This document shows positions 10,512-19,871 of a stretch of 64,000 nucleotides of DNA, in pieces. The DNA is taken from NCBI RefSeq assembly GCF_900115295.1, contig NZ_FOVZ01000002.1, positions 124,001-188,000 of the forward strand, written 5' to 3'. Numbering within the stretch: position 1 is the first letter of the stretch; every line of letters begins with the position of its first letter. The stretch comes from Sphingomonas sp. OK281 (GTDB taxonomy: Bacteria; Pseudomonadota; Alphaproteobacteria; Sphingomonadales; Sphingomonadaceae). The position numbers were made by a program, and so were the translations under genes. The notes under the pieces were generated by a model. That model searched no databases. It saw nothing but the letters and a program-made list of their open reading frames with translations, and was not told where the DNA came from.

Positions 10512-11505
10512 CGAGGAAGCTCGCGACATTGTGGCCCAGCGCGTCGACCGCGTAGCCGCCTTCCATGACGACGACGGTCGGCCAGCCACGCGCGGCGATG
10601 TCGCGCGCGAGGACCGCATATTCGGGCGTGGTCAGCGCGAAATGCGAGATCGGGTCGCCCTCCCACGTGTCCGCGCCGAAGCTCACCACCAGCAGGCCTG
10701 GGTCGAACGCGGCGATCGCGTCGAGCGCAGTGGTTTGCGCGGCGCGGAAGGCATCGATCAGTGTGCCGTGGGGGAGGGGGAGGTTCAGCGTGGTGCCGAT
10801 CCCTTCGCCTTCGCCGGTTTCGTCGGCATGGCCCCAATAGAACGGGTAGTCGGTCTTGGGATCGGCGTGGACCGAGGCGTAGAACACGTCGCCGCGTGCG
10901 TAGAAGATGTCCTGCGTACCGTTGCCGTGATGATAGTCGATGTCGAGGATCGCGACGCGTGCGACGCCGGCATCGCGTGCGGCCTGCGCGGCGATCGCGG
11001 CGGTGTTGAGGTGGCAGTATCCGCCGCAATAATCCGCGCCCGCGTGATGGCCGGGCGGGCGGCACAGCGCGAACGCAGCGCGGTCGCCGGCGAGCACGGC
11101 ATGCGTCGCGGCGAGTGCGGACTGCGCGCTGCCATAGGAGGCGGCCCAGGCCTCGGGCGTGATCGGCGTGGTCGCGTCGAAGCTGTGCGCGCCGATCAGC
11201 GCGTCGATCCGGGTGAGGTCGAGCGGACGGCGGCCGCGGATCGGGAAGGTGTAGGGGATCGCGTCGCCCTCTCGCCCCGCTTCGCGCCACAGTCGCGCGG
11301 CGTCCTTCAGGAACGCGACATAGGGCGCGGAATGGACGGCGAGGATCGGCGCTTCGCCGCGGTCCTCCGGTGCCTCGACCGGTCCCAGCGCGCGCAGGAT
11401 CGCATCGATGCGGGCAGGCGTCTCCGCATAGGCGGTGAACGCGCCGTTGTGGAGTTCGCGTGCGGGCGCATGGGTCCGCTGGGCCTTGTCGAAGAACAGC
11501 CGCAT
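10501..11505 (-). CDS. Histone deacetylase superfamily protein (acetylpolyamine amidohydrolase-like)
   Basis: This is a zinc-dependent arginase/deacetylase-fold enzyme of 334 residues. Bacterial members remove acetyl groups from acetylpolyamines or other small amides, or act in acetoin metabolism. Visible active-site motifs are PPGHHAG with H153/H154, DIDYHHGNGTQ with zinc ligands D190 and H192, GADTWEGDP with D279, and a C-terminal MEGGYAV carrying the transition-state Tyr. I start at the ATG at 11505 (MRLFFDKAQRTHAP, typical for the APAH group) rather than at the upstream open frame. The gene overlaps the MFS gene by 11 bases. The substrate is not proven. Confidence 0.9.
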   Translation of the reverse strand: MRLFFDKAQRTHAPARELHNGAFTAYAETPARIDAILRALGPVEAPEDRGEAPILAVHSAPYVAFLKDAARLWREAGREGDAIPYTFPIRGRRPLDLTRIDALIGAHSFDATTPITPEAWAASYGSAQSALAATHAVLAGDRAAFALCRPPGHHAGADYCGGYCHLNTAAIAAQAARDAGVARVAILDIDYHHGNGTQDIFYARGDVFYASVHADPKTDYPFYWGHADETGEGEGIGTTLNLPLPHGTLIDAFRAAQTTALDAIAAFDPGLLVVSFGADTWEGDPISHFALTTPEYAVLARDIAARGWPTVVVMEGGYAVDALGHNVASFLDGF

Positions 11506-11596
11506 CTTTGCTCCTTGGTGCCCGGTCACGAGGGAAGAACCAACCGATCGCCGCGTGGGTCCTACCGGTTCGCGCGGATGCGGCAAATTCGAAGGC

Positions 11597-12154
11597 TCAG
11601 AACAGGGGCAGTTGCCGATCGTCGTCGCCGCTCAACACCCAGCGTCCGATCACGTCGTGCCGATTTCGCCCAACATGGCTGTGGACCAGCACGAACGCAT
11701 CCACGGTCCAGCCGATCGGCGCGATACCTTGCGTGAACGGTGCGCCGTCGCGGTACCCCAGCGTCATGTGCGGGCTTGACCGATACCCATCGCGGGCGCG
11801 CAACCCCGCCGCCTCGCGCGCCACCGCGATCCGCTGGTACAACGCAGCGAACGAGTCGTTCTCGCCGTGCGGACGCAGCGCGATCGAGCGATCGCTGCCG
11901 ACCACGGTATCGAACCGGAGCATAAACGGGGCGGCTTCGACCGCATCGCCGATCGCCTTCAGGTTGCGCTCCAACGCCGTCGAGACCCGGTCCTGGTCGT
12001 CGAGGATATCGATCGTAACGTGGAGATGCTCGGGGCGCAGCTTGTCCCGGTCGGTCTCGAACCACGACGCGGCGGCGGTGATCTGACGCGCTAGCGGAAG
12101 CGGCGGGCGGATCGCGAAGAACAGGCGATGGCGGGCGAGCGGTCGATGGAACAT
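11597..12154 (-). CDS. thpR: 2'-5' RNA ligase family protein (2H phosphoesterase)
   Basis: This is a 185-residue cytoplasmic protein of the 2H phosphoesterase superfamily. The two catalytic HxT motifs are HVT at residues 45-47 (PEHLHVTID) and HMT at 129-131 (SSPHMTLGY). Family members hydrolyse RNA 2',3'-cyclic phosphates or ligate tRNA halves in vitro. The long upstream open frame runs through family A repeat A2 and cannot be protein sequence, so I start at the ATG at 12154. It ends 91 bases before the deacetylase-like gene begins, and both are on the minus strand. Confidence 0.85.
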   Translation of the reverse strand: MFHRPLARHRLFFAIRPPLPLARQITAAASWFETDRDKLRPEHLHVTIDILDDQDRVSTALERNLKAIGDAVEAAPFMLRFDTVVGSDRSIALRPHGENDSFAALYQRIAVAREAAGLRARDGYRSSPHMTLGYRDGAPFTQGIAPIGWTVDAFVLVHSHVGRNRHDVIGRWVLSGDDDRQLPLF

Positions 12155-12246
12155 GCCGGTTTCCGAATCGGGAGGAGGCGGGTGTGTTGCTATTATGTTC
12201 TCGTTAAACTGTCGAGGCGATACGGGCGCTCGGCCAACCTGAAACC

Positions 12247-12352
12247 ACCACCCCGGCGAAGGCCGGGGCCCAGTTGGAAAGGTCGTGGTAACCGCGCTCT
12301 GCGTCCAGTTATGAACGTCCCCCAACTGGGCCCCGGCCTCCGCCGGGGTGGT
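12247..12352 (-). repeat. Family A inverted repeat (copy A2, minus orientation)
   Basis: The arms are ACCACCCCGGCGAAGGCC and the matching GGCCTCCGCCGGGGTGGT, with CCCAGTTGG and CCAACTGGG inside. The core GGTTACCACGACCTTTCCAA reads on the minus strand, opposite to copy A1. It sits between the RNA ligase and lysK genes. Confidence 0.9.
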
Positions 12353-12393
12353 ACTTCTCATGCCGGGATGGTGCGACTTTGCGAGCTCGCGCC

Positions 12394-13959
12394 TCAGCGC
12401 GCCAACGCCTCCGCGATCAGTTTCCGCGAGTTCGCCACCCCGTACAGCGCAATGAAGCTCCCCATCCGCGGGCCCTGCTCCGAGCCCAGCAGCGTCTCGT
12501 ACAGCGCCTTGAACCAGTCGCGGAGATTCTCGAACCCACCGGTCTTGCCGATCTCGTAGACGATGTTCTGGATATCCTCCGCGCTCGCCTCAGCCGGCAG
12601 CGTGGCGAGCTCCGCATCCAGCCGCTCCAGCGCTGCCACCTCGACACCCTCGGGCGCACGGCGCTTCAACGTCGGCGCGACGAAATCGCGGCTATACGCC
12701 AGCGCATAGCCGATCAGCCGGTCGAGCTCGGGATACTTCTCCGCCGACGCATCGGGCACATAATTGGCCAGATACCCCCAGACCTGCTCCTTGCTCGCAT
12801 CGCCCATCACCCCGACGAGGTTGAGCAGCAGCCCGAACGTCACCGGCAACTCGCCGGTCGGCAGCTTGCCGTCATGAATGTGATGCACCGGATTGCCGAG
12901 CTTCTGCTTCAGGTCCTGGCCCGCATAATTGCCGCGGAACTGCCAGTATTCGTCCACAGCGCGCGGAATCACGCCCATGTGCAACGACTTCGCCTTCTTC
13001 GGCTCGCGATACGCGTAGAACGCCAGCGATTCCTCGGGGCCGTAGGTGAGCCACTGCTCGAGGCTCAGCCCATTGCCCTTCGACTTCGAGATCTTCTCGC
13101 CATTCTCGTCGAGGAACATCTCGTAGTTGAAGCCTTCGGGCGGCCGGCCGCCGAGCACGCGCGCGATCTTCGACGACTGCGTGACCGAATCGATCAGATC
13201 CTTCCCCGCCATCTCGTAATCGACGCCGAGCGCGACCCAGCGCATTGCCCAGTCGACCTTCCACTGCAGCTTGGCCTTGCCGCCAAGCACGCTCTGCTCG
13301 ATCCGCTGACCGTCATCCTCGAACGCGATCAGGCCCGCGTCGGCATCGATCACTTCGATAGGGACCTGCAACACGATCCCGCTGGTCGGCGAGATCGGCA
13401 GCACCGGCGAATAGGTCGCGCGGCGCTCGGCCCGCAGAGTCGGGAGCATCACGTCCTGAATGCCCTGGAAGTGGCGAAGCACGCCCTTCAGCGCCTCGTC
13501 GAAGCGACCGCCGGTATAATATTCGGTCGACGACGCGAACTCGTAGTCGAAGCCGTAGCGATCGAGAAATTCGCGCAGGATCGCGTTGTTATGCGCGGCA
13601 AAGCTCGAATGCGTGCCGAACGGATCTGGGATCTGCGTCAGCGGCTTGCCAAGATGTTCACGCAGCATGTCGCCGTTGGGGACATTGTCCGGCACTTTCC
13701 GGAGGCCGTCCATATCGTCCGAGAAGGCGATCAGCCGCGTCGGCGTATCGCTCAGCGCGTGGAAGGCGTTGCGCACCATCGTGGTGCGCAACACTTCGTT
13801 GAACGTGCCGATATGCGGCAGGCCCGACGGTCCGTAGCCTGTCTCGAACAGCACCGGATCGCCCGACTTGCCGTTCGGATAGCGCTTGAGGAGTTTGCGT
13901 GCCTCCTCGTACGGCCAGGCTTTGGACTCGAGGGCGGCGGTGCGGAGTTCGTCGGTCAT
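12394..13959 (-). CDS. lysK: Lysyl-tRNA synthetase, class I
   Basis: This enzyme charges tRNA-Lys. It is the class I type found in archaea, alphaproteobacteria and spirochaetes, not the usual bacterial class II form. The Rossmann signature is LPHIGT at residues 48-52, and the KMSKS loop appears as KISKSKG at 289-295. The 521-residue length is normal. Downstream alpha-helical anticodon-binding residues continue to the stop. It is flanked by repeat A2 and a divergently spaced small gene and looks monocistronic. Confidence 0.97.
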   Translation of the reverse strand: MTDELRTAALESKAWPYEEARKLLKRYPNGKSGDPVLFETGYGPSGLPHIGTFNEVLRTTMVRNAFHALSDTPTRLIAFSDDMDGLRKVPDNVPNGDMLREHLGKPLTQIPDPFGTHSSFAAHNNAILREFLDRYGFDYEFASSTEYYTGGRFDEALKGVLRHFQGIQDVMLPTLRAERRATYSPVLPISPTSGIVLQVPIEVIDADAGLIAFEDDGQRIEQSVLGGKAKLQWKVDWAMRWVALGVDYEMAGKDLIDSVTQSSKIARVLGGRPPEGFNYEMFLDENGEKISKSKGNGLSLEQWLTYGPEESLAFYAYREPKKAKSLHMGVIPRAVDEYWQFRGNYAGQDLKQKLGNPVHHIHDGKLPTGELPVTFGLLLNLVGVMGDASKEQVWGYLANYVPDASAEKYPELDRLIGYALAYSRDFVAPTLKRRAPEGVEVAALERLDAELATLPAEASAEDIQNIVYEIGKTGGFENLRDWFKALYETLLGSEQGPRMGSFIALYGVANSRKLIAEALAR

Positions 13960-14016
13960 GATGCAGCGCGACTAGCGCGTGCATTCGTGTCCGTCACCCC
14001 CACCGCCGCTCGCGAC

Positions 14017-14322
14017 TCAGCGGCAACGATCCTTCGCGGTGATCGTCCGGTCGACCGCACGCCCACCGAGCGCACCCGCCGCGCCGCCCGCCAGCGTGCC
14101 GAGCAGCCCGCCGCCCACCGCATTACCGAGCACCGCGCCGCCGACGCCGCCTGCTACCAGGCCGGTCGTGCCGCTCGAATGGCGGCAACGCTTGGCGCGG
14201 TAACGACGGTCATGCCCGCGATACTCACGCTTCGAGCGCGCCTCGGCCTTGCCCGTGGGAATCACGGCAGCCGCCGGAATTGCGAGCGACAGCGCGCTCA
14301 GCGCCATGAGAAACTTCCGCAT
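14017..14322 (-). CDS. Secreted glycine-zipper protein
   Basis: The protein is 101 residues. A signal peptide (residues 1-20, ending PAAA) is followed by a short basic stretch rich in Arg/Lys/Tyr, then a Gly/Ala-rich segment (about 50-90) with GLVAGGVGGAVLGNAVGGGLLG, the pattern of a glycine-zipper 2TM domain. Such proteins sit in or near the outer membrane and their roles are mostly unknown. The start at 14322 has an AGGGA ribosome-binding site; the longer open frame reads into a leader without coding character. Confidence 0.75.
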   Translation of the reverse strand: MRKFLMALSALSLAIPAAAVIPTGKAEARSKREYRGHDRRYRAKRCRHSSGTTGLVAGGVGGAVLGNAVGGGLLGTLAGGAAGALGGRAVDRTITAKDRCR

Positions 14323-14485
14323 GATGATCGTCCCTGTTGATGTAGGTAAAGTCCGGTATCGATACGTGTGCAACGCACGTGAACCGTGCCGGTTGCGTAA
14401 CGGCCGATATGGGTGAATTTGTTGGTGGAGAGTTTGCACAACCGCGAGGGGGGGCAGCACTTCAGGCTCAAACCGACGACAGCGT

Positions 14486-14541
14486 GTTTCCCCGCGAAGG
14501 CGGGGATCCAGACTGGGCTCCCGCCTTCGCGGGAGAACAAG
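14486..14541. repeat. Family B inverted repeat (copy B1)
   Basis: TTTCCCCGCGAAGGCGGGG and CCCGCCTTCGCGGGAGAACA face each other around ATCCAGACTGGGCT. It is nearly identical to copies B2 and B3. It lies inside the open frame leading into the helicase gene, so that gene must start after it. Confidence 0.9.
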
Positions 14542-14568
14542 CAGCGAGAGGTTGCCCTTTCGTTCTCA

Positions 14569-17313
14569 TTGCAGCAAAGTCGCGGCGTGCTTCGCTATCC
14601 TGCCCTCCACGCCAGCCACGCCGGCATCTGGATTGCGAATGCGGACGGCGCGCGTCCTATAGGGCGAGGCGAGGCGATCCGGATCGCCGCCGATACGCCG
14701 GTCATCATGCTCAACGCGCCGCTGGTCGGGCAGCGGCTCGGCTATCCCGATCTGTCGGGGCTCGACCTGCTCGAACTCTACGCCTTCCTTCGCCCGGCGC
14801 AGTTCGCGGTGCCGACGCCGAAGGGGATCGCGCGGGTCACCGGCCTCGACGTGCCGACCGAGGACGCGGAGGTCGCGCCGTTCCTCCTCCGCGCGGCGGA
14901 CGCGATGCTGGCACTCACCGATACCGACTGGCCCGAGCGCGAGGGTGCCTGGACCGCGGCGCAATCGCTGTTCCGCCTGCGCTGGCCCTGGGCGCCGGTC
15001 GTCGCCGAGCGGCTGAAGAAGCCGGCAGTCAACGAACGCTGGCTGTTCTCGTCGCTCCCCGAATGGGAGGAGCACGCACCGCGACCCGCTCCCCGCACCG
15101 TCACGATCGAGCCCGGCGACGCCGAGGCGCGACTCGTCGACCTCACCGGCCACGGCGCGGAGGAACGCCCCGGCCAGCGCGCCTATGCCGGTGCCGCTAC
15201 CGCCGCCTTCGCCCCCCGCGCGATGCGCGACACGCCCAATCTCGTCCTCGCCGAAGCGGGCACCGGGATCGGCAAGACGCTCGGCTACCTCGCCCCAGCC
15301 TCGCTATGGGCGGAAAAGGCCGGCGGCGCGGTGTGGATCTCGACCTACACCAAGACGCTGCAACGCCAGCTCGGCCAGGAAACCGCGCGGCTCTATCCCG
15401 ACGCCGCGATCCGCAAGGCGAAGGTCGTTACGCGCAAAGGTCGCGAGAATTATCTCTGCCTGCTCAATCTGGAGGACGCGCTGCAAGGCGGGTTCGCGGG
15501 GCGCGCGGCGATCCTCGCACACCTCGTCGCGCGCTGGGCTGCGTATAGCGCGGATGGCGACATGGTCGGCGGCGATCTGCCCGGCTGGCTGCCGACGCTG
15601 TTCCGCCGCAACGGCTCGACCGCGCTGACCGACCGGCGCGGTGAGTGCGTGTATGCCGGCTGCCCGCATTACCGGAAATGCTTCATCGAGCGCGCCGCCC
15701 GCGCCTCGTCCGACGCCGACATCGTCATCGCCAACCACGCGCTGGTGATGGTCAACGCCGCACGGGGCCGCGAACTGGCGACGCGGCCGACGCGGTACGT
15801 GTTCGACGAGGGGCATCACATCTTCGACGCCGCCGATTCGATGTTCGCGACCGCGCTGACCGGCGCCGAGACGATCGAACTGCGCCGCTGGATCCTCGGC
15901 CCCGAATCGAGCGGTCGCGGGCGCCGGCGGGGGCTCGCCGCACGCCTGTCCGATCTCGCCAGCTACGACGAACAGGGCGCGCGGGCGATCAGCGATGCGG
16001 TCACTGCGGCAGGGGCGCTGGCGTCCGACGGCTGGCTGCAACGCCTCGGCGAAGGCGCACCGTTCGGGCCGATCGAGACGCTGCTCGCCGCCGTCCGTGG
16101 CCTCACCTACGCGCGGGGCGAACAGCCGGGCGACGCGGGATACGGCCTCGAAACCGAACTCGCCGAACCCGACGCAACGCTGATCGAGGCCGCCGCGCCC
16201 GCCGCTGCCGCGCTTGATGGACTGGTCCGCCCACTCGTCACGCTCGGCCGTCGCCTCGAAGCGGTGCTTGCCGAAGCGCCCGACTGGATGGATGCGCCCG
16301 CCCGAGCCCGAGTCGAAGGCGCGATCGCCTCGATTGGCTGGCGCGCGGAGACGGTGGCGTCGTGGCTGTCGCTGCTCGCGCGCGTCGGCGGACCGGTCGA
16401 TGGCGATTTCGTCGACTGGCTCGCGGTCGACCGGATCGAAGGCCGCGAGTTCGATATCGGCCTCCACCGTCACTGGCTCGACCCGACCCGTCCGTTCGCC
16501 GAGATCGTCCTGAAGCCTGCGCACGGTGCGCTCGTCACGTCGGCAACGCTGACCGGCGGCGGCGATTGGGAGGTGGCCGAAGCCCGCACCGGTGCGCCGC
16601 ATCTGCTGCGCCCCGCCGCACGGTTCGAGGCGAAGAGCCCGTTCGACTACACCCGCCAAGCCGAAGTCCTGATCGTCACCGACGTGAAGCGCGGCGATAT
16701 CGGCGCGCTCGCCAATGCCTATGCGCAACTGATCGTCGCCAGCCGCGGGGGCACGCTTGGGCTGTTCACCGCGATCCGGCGCCTGCGCGGCGTGCATGGC
16801 CGCATCGCCGATCGACTCGCGCGCGAAGGCCTGCCGCTCCACGCGCAGCACGTCGATCCGATCGACACCGGCACGTTGGTCGACATCTTCCGCGACGATC
16901 CGGGCGCGTCGCTGCTCGGTACCGACGCGCTCCGCGACGGCGTCGACGTGCCCGGCGAATCGCTTCGGCTTGTCGTGATGGAGGGCGTACCCTGGGCGAA
17001 ACCCTCCGTTCTGCACGCCGCGCGCCGGCTCGCGGGCGGCGGCTCGGCGTATGACGACCGGCTGGTCCGCGCGCGGCTCGCACAGGCATTTGGTCGCCTC
17101 ATCCGTCGCGCGGACGACTCCGGCGTGTTCGTGATGCTCTCCGCCGCGATGCCGTCGCGGTTGCTCAGCGCGTTCCCGCCGGGCGTGCCGATCGCCCGCG
17201 TCACGCTCGAGGAAGCGGTGGCCCGAGTCGCAAGCCGGCTTTCCTCCAATCCACTTTCTTCTGGCGCGGCGGTAGGGCATGAGAGCCGCGAACCCGCTCG
17301 AGGATTGCCATGA
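14569..17313 (+). CDS. ATP-dependent DNA helicase, XPD/DinG-like with Fe-S cluster
   Basis: This is a superfamily 2 helicase of about 914 residues. With a start at TTG 14569, Walker A (AGTGIGKT) is at residues 230-237 and the DEAH-like box (FDEGHH) at 413-417. Between them C297, C360, C365 and C371 form the four-cysteine pattern of the Fe-S domain of XPD/DinG helicases. The first 230 residues are not recognised and precede the motor. The start is uncertain: the frame is open from 14413, but repeat B1 lies in it, so TTG 14569 or GTG 14587 are the likely starts. It ends in an ATGA overlap with the next gene. A repair or R-loop role is inferred from family. Confidence 0.85.
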   Translation: MQQSRGVLRYPALHASHAGIWIANADGARPIGRGEAIRIAADTPVIMLNAPLVGQRLGYPDLSGLDLLELYAFLRPAQFAVPTPKGIARVTGLDVPTEDAEVAPFLLRAADAMLALTDTDWPEREGAWTAAQSLFRLRWPWAPVVAERLKKPAVNERWLFSSLPEWEEHAPRPAPRTVTIEPGDAEARLVDLTGHGAEERPGQRAYAGAATAAFAPRAMRDTPNLVLAEAGTGIGKTLGYLAPASLWAEKAGGAVWISTYTKTLQRQLGQETARLYPDAAIRKAKVVTRKGRENYLCLLNLEDALQGGFAGRAAILAHLVARWAAYSADGDMVGGDLPGWLPTLFRRNGSTALTDRRGECVYAGCPHYRKCFIERAARASSDADIVIANHALVMVNAARGRELATRPTRYVFDEGHHIFDAADSMFATALTGAETIELRRWILGPESSGRGRRRGLAARLSDLASYDEQGARAISDAVTAAGALASDGWLQRLGEGAPFGPIETLLAAVRGLTYARGEQPGDAGYGLETELAEPDATLIEAAAPAAAALDGLVRPLVTLGRRLEAVLAEAPDWMDAPARARVEGAIASIGWRAETVASWLSLLARVGGPVDGDFVDWLAVDRIEGREFDIGLHRHWLDPTRPFAEIVLKPAHGALVTSATLTGGGDWEVAEARTGAPHLLRPAARFEAKSPFDYTRQAEVLIVTDVKRGDIGALANAYAQLIVASRGGTLGLFTAIRRLRGVHGRIADRLAREGLPLHAQHVDPIDTGTLVDIFRDDPGASLLGTDALRDGVDVPGESLRLVVMEGVPWAKPSVLHAARRLAGGGSAYDDRLVRARLAQAFGRLIRRADDSGVFVMLSAAMPSRLLSAFPPGVPIARVTLEEAVARVASRLSSNPLSSGAAVGHESREPARGLP

Positions 17314-17846
17314 AGACGTTGACGCTGTTGCGCCACGCCAAGTCCGGCTGGGACGATCCGGTCGCGCGCGATTTCGACCGCCCGCTCAACGCCAAGGGCA
17401 AGCGCGCCGCGGCGATGGTCGGTCGGCACATGCGGTCGCTGGGTCTCGTGTTCGATCATGCGATCGCTTCGCCGGCAGTGCGCGTGTCGGAGACCTTGGA
17501 GCAGATCGAATCGGGCTATGGCCGGACGATCGCGCCGGCGCTGGACCGGCGAGTGTACCTGGCGTCGGCAGCGACGTTGCTCGACGTGGTGCACGGATTT
17601 CCGGCCGAAGCTGAGAGCGCACTGCTGGTCGGGCACAATCCTGGGTTGGAGGATCTCGTCCTGCTGCTGGTCGCGGATGGGGCCGATCCGCTGCGCGACG
17701 CGGTCGAGGACAAGTATCCGACGGCGAGTGTTGCGGAGCTTCAGTTCGAGGGGGAGTGGGGGGATTTTGCGGCAGGCACCGCTCGCCTCACCCGCTTCAT
17801 CCGCCCCCGCGATCTCGATCCGACCCTGGGCCCCGACGCGGACTAA
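17310..17846 (+). CDS. SixA-type histidine phosphatase
   Basis: This 178-residue protein belongs to the phosphohistidine phosphatase (SixA) branch of the histidine phosphatase superfamily. The catalytic RHAKSGWDD motif is at residues 8-16, with the phospho-accepting His at 9, and the second active-site motif VGHNPGLEDL has His 109. SixA-type enzymes remove phosphate from phosphohistidine proteins such as phosphotransfer domains or NPr of the nitrogen PTS. Its ATG overlaps the helicase stop (ATGA), so it is translated with the helicase. The functional reason for that pairing is not obvious. Confidence 0.88.
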   Translation: MKTLTLLRHAKSGWDDPVARDFDRPLNAKGKRAAAMVGRHMRSLGLVFDHAIASPAVRVSETLEQIESGYGRTIAPALDRRVYLASAATLLDVVHGFPAEAESALLVGHNPGLEDLVLLLVADGADPLRDAVEDKYPTASVAELQFEGEWGDFAAGTARLTRFIRPRDLDPTLGPDAD

Positions 17847-17849
17847 AGC

Positions 17850-17908
17850 CTTGTTTCCCCGCGAAGGCGGGGACCCAGACTGGGCTCTCGCCTTCGCGGG
17901 AGAACAAG
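17850..17908. repeat. Family B inverted repeat (copy B2)
   Basis: CTTGTTTCCCCGCGAAGGC and GCCTTCGCGGGAGAACAAG are the arms, with GGGGACCCAGACTGGGCTCT between them. The CTTGTT/AACAAG ends are shared with copy B3. It begins 4 bases after the SixA-type gene stop. Confidence 0.9.
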
Positions 17909-17991
17909 GGGAAGCGTTCACCCGCAGCGTACCGCACCGCCTACCCACGCACCCCGCGCCTCAACCCATACGAACCCAGCCCGCCACGCGC

Positions 17992-18097
17992 ACCACCCCG
18001 GCGAAGGCCGGGGCCCAATTGGGGACGGGCAGTGACGTAGGGTGGACCGCCGTTACGACCACCTTTCCAATTGGGCCCCGGCCTTCGCCGGGGTGGT
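17992..18097 (+). repeat. Family A inverted repeat (copy A3, plus orientation)
   Basis: The arms are ACCACCCCGGCGAAGGCC and GGCCTTCGCCGGGGTGGT, with CCCAATTGG and CCAATTGGG inside. The centre contains CGTTACGACCACCTTTCCAA, matching copy A1 in direction. It sits in the convergent gap between the SixA-type gene and the DUF177 gene. Confidence 0.9.
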
Positions 18098-18141
18098 TCA
18101 CGTGCTTGGGCTAGCCTTCAATAAGTCCGTGATAGCGCAGC

Positions 18142-18666
18142 TCAGCTCTTCCCCGCCATCCTCGCCTTCAAATCCGAAAACGCATTCGCCGGCCGGAACT
18201 CGTCCTCGCTGATCACCCCCGCCGCCGCCAGCGCCGCCGCCGCATTCGGCCCGCGCGGAAACGGATCGATCGCCAGCGCCAGCGTATCCGCCGCGGCTTC
18301 GCCAAGATCGATCGTCCCCCCCTCGATCGCAACCGTGTCCAGCGCGTCGTCCGACAGTTCGACCTCGTCGCCCTCCGAAACCAACTGATCGACGAACAGC
18401 AGCGCGACCGGCTCGTCGATCTTCGTATCGAGCGGTTCGTCGGTCACCGAACACGCCTGCACCGCCGCGCCCGTCACGCGGCCCTTCACGACGATGCCGC
18501 TGTCGGTGCGCTTGATCCCCAATCGCGCGTCGAGTCGCGTGATCGAGAGCAGCGCGAACCGCTTCGCCAACGCCGCGCGCTCGTCCTCGGTCGCGACGAT
18601 CTCGACGATCCGCTCGCGCTCGCCGATCGTGTCGAGGCGTTCGGGGCGGCTGAACTCGGGCTTCAC
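18142..18666 (-). CDS. DUF177 (YceD) family protein
   Basis: The protein is 174 residues with an acidic, Ala-rich C-terminal half. The central stretch VQACSVTDEPLDTKIDEPVALLF corresponds to the conserved YceD/DUF177 core, where the Cys precedes a two-strand motif. YceD proteins are linked to 23S rRNA and ribosome maturation in bacteria and plastids. The start is GTG at 18666, which overlaps the TGA of the upstream chaperone gene (GTGA). Here it is paired with the cytochrome bc1 chaperone gene instead of rpmF/plsX, the arrangement common elsewhere. Confidence 0.85.
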   Translation of the reverse strand: MKPEFSRPERLDTIGERERIVEIVATEDERAALAKRFALLSITRLDARLGIKRTDSGIVVKGRVTGAAVQACSVTDEPLDTKIDEPVALLFVDQLVSEGDEVELSDDALDTVAIEGGTIDLGEAAADTLALAIDPFPRGPNAAAALAAAGVISEDEFRPANAFSDLKARMAGKS

Positions 18667-19169
18667 GGCAATTCTCCAGATAACAGATTCGGTAGGGGCG
18701 TCGCCGCCAGCCCGGTATGAAACGCCATCACCGACTCGCGGACATGCGCCAGCGCGCCATCGGCGGGCGCCGCGCCCCGGTACAGGTTGCGCACCAGCGC
18801 CGGCGCGATATCGCCCGCCGCCAGCCCGTCGCGGTAGGCACCGAGCCGCCCGCCAAGCATGCTCATCATCTTGCCGATATGCTTGCCGACGATGATGTCC
18901 CCAATCCCGATTTCCCGCAGCTGCCCGTCCATGTCGTCGACGAACCGTTCCGCCAGCCGCGCGGCGGGTTCGCCGCCAGCGGGCTCCGTCTCGAGCCGCA
19001 GCATGACGATCGCCAGCAACGTCGCGATCATGTCGAAGCGGCCGTCGACCGTGTCCGGCACCGCGCCCTCCCGGTACCAGTGTTCCGCGCGGGCCCGGCC
19101 GACGACGGCGTTGTACAGCGGCAGCGCCTCGTCGGGCTTCTCGCCGAGCAGTCTTCCCAACCAGCTCAA
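18663..19169 (-). CDS. Ubiquinol-cytochrome c chaperone family protein (CBP3-like)
   Basis: This 168-residue protein matches the CBP3/UQCC1 chaperone family, which in mitochondria binds newly made cytochrome b and helps assemble the bc1 complex. Visible family features are the early LYNAVVGRARAEHWYREG, the helical DTVDGRFDMIATLLAIVMLRL and the central FVDDMDGQLREIGIGDI. It lies first in a two-gene unit with DUF177 (4-base overlap) and is divergent from bamE. A role in respiratory complex assembly at the inner membrane is inferred from family. Confidence 0.85.
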   Translation of the reverse strand: MSWLGRLLGEKPDEALPLYNAVVGRARAEHWYREGAVPDTVDGRFDMIATLLAIVMLRLETEPAGGEPAARLAERFVDDMDGQLREIGIGDIIVGKHIGKMMSMLGGRLGAYRDGLAAGDIAPALVRNLYRGAAPADGALAHVRESVMAFHTGLAATPLPNLLSGELP

Positions 19170-19303
19170 AATCTATCGTCCTCGCCACGAAGCCGCGCTT
19201 CGGCTTGTTTGCCCGCGCATCCTCGCATATCGAGGCGATCGGCGGCCGATGCAATCGCATGGGACCCGTCACGTGTTTTCGCGTGCCCCGGTTGGGAGTT
19301 TAT

Positions 19304-19804
19304 ATGAGCGTGTTTTCCGCCCGTACGGGTCTCGCCGCAGCGCTTGCGGTCGCCGCATTGGCCAGCGGGGGCTGCACCCAGTTGCGCTCGCACCAGGGCT
19401 ATGTCGTCGATACCGACCTCGTCAATTCGGTCCAGCCGGGCGTCGACAACCGCCAGTCGGTGCTCGCGACGCTCGGCAAGCCGACGCTCGCCGGCCAGTT
19501 CGACCAGGGCGACTGGTATTATCTCGCGCGCGACAGTCGCAACCTCGCGTTCCGCAATCCGCGCCCGAACGCGCAGATCACGTTGCAGATCAGCTTCGAC
19601 CAGAAGGGCACCGTCACCGCGATCCGTCGCGGCGGGCTCGATCAGGTCGCTTCGATCACGCCGTACGGCAAGAAGACGCCGACGCTTGGTCGCGAGCGTG
19701 GCTTCTTCCAGGATCTGTTCGGCAATATCGGCACGGTCGGTGCTGCGGGCGGCGGCAGCGGCGGTGGCAGCAATACCGGTGGCGGCGGACGCGACCGCCC
19801 GTAA
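19304..19804 (+). CDS. bamE: Outer membrane assembly factor BamE (SmpA/OmlA) lipoprotein
   Basis: BamE is a small lipoprotein of the BAM complex that inserts beta-barrel proteins into the outer membrane. The 166-residue protein has a signal segment ending ALASGGC, with the presumed lipid-modified Cys at 24. The SmpA/OmlA domain follows, with VQPGVDNRQSVLATLGKPT and later DWYYLARDSR. The C-terminus is a Gly/Ser/Asn-rich tail. I start at ATG 19304 because upstream in-frame residues have no signal character. It is divergent from the bc1 chaperone gene, a layout I associate with sphingomonads. Confidence 0.88.
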   Translation: MSVFSARTGLAAALAVAALASGGCTQLRSHQGYVVDTDLVNSVQPGVDNRQSVLATLGKPTLAGQFDQGDWYYLARDSRNLAFRNPRPNAQITLQISFDQKGTVTAIRRGGLDQVASITPYGKKTPTLGRERGFFQDLFGNIGTVGAAGGGSGGGSNTGGGGRDRP

Positions 19805-19871
19805 TTCGGCTTAACGGCGGCACCCAGTCGAGTCAGCGTGCCGAAGAAGTCGATCTGTCGAACACGGTTTT

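Noticed and set aside
11781..12361. N-terminal extension of the RNA ligase frame
   Set aside because: The extension translates repeat A2, so the start was placed at 12154 after the repeat.
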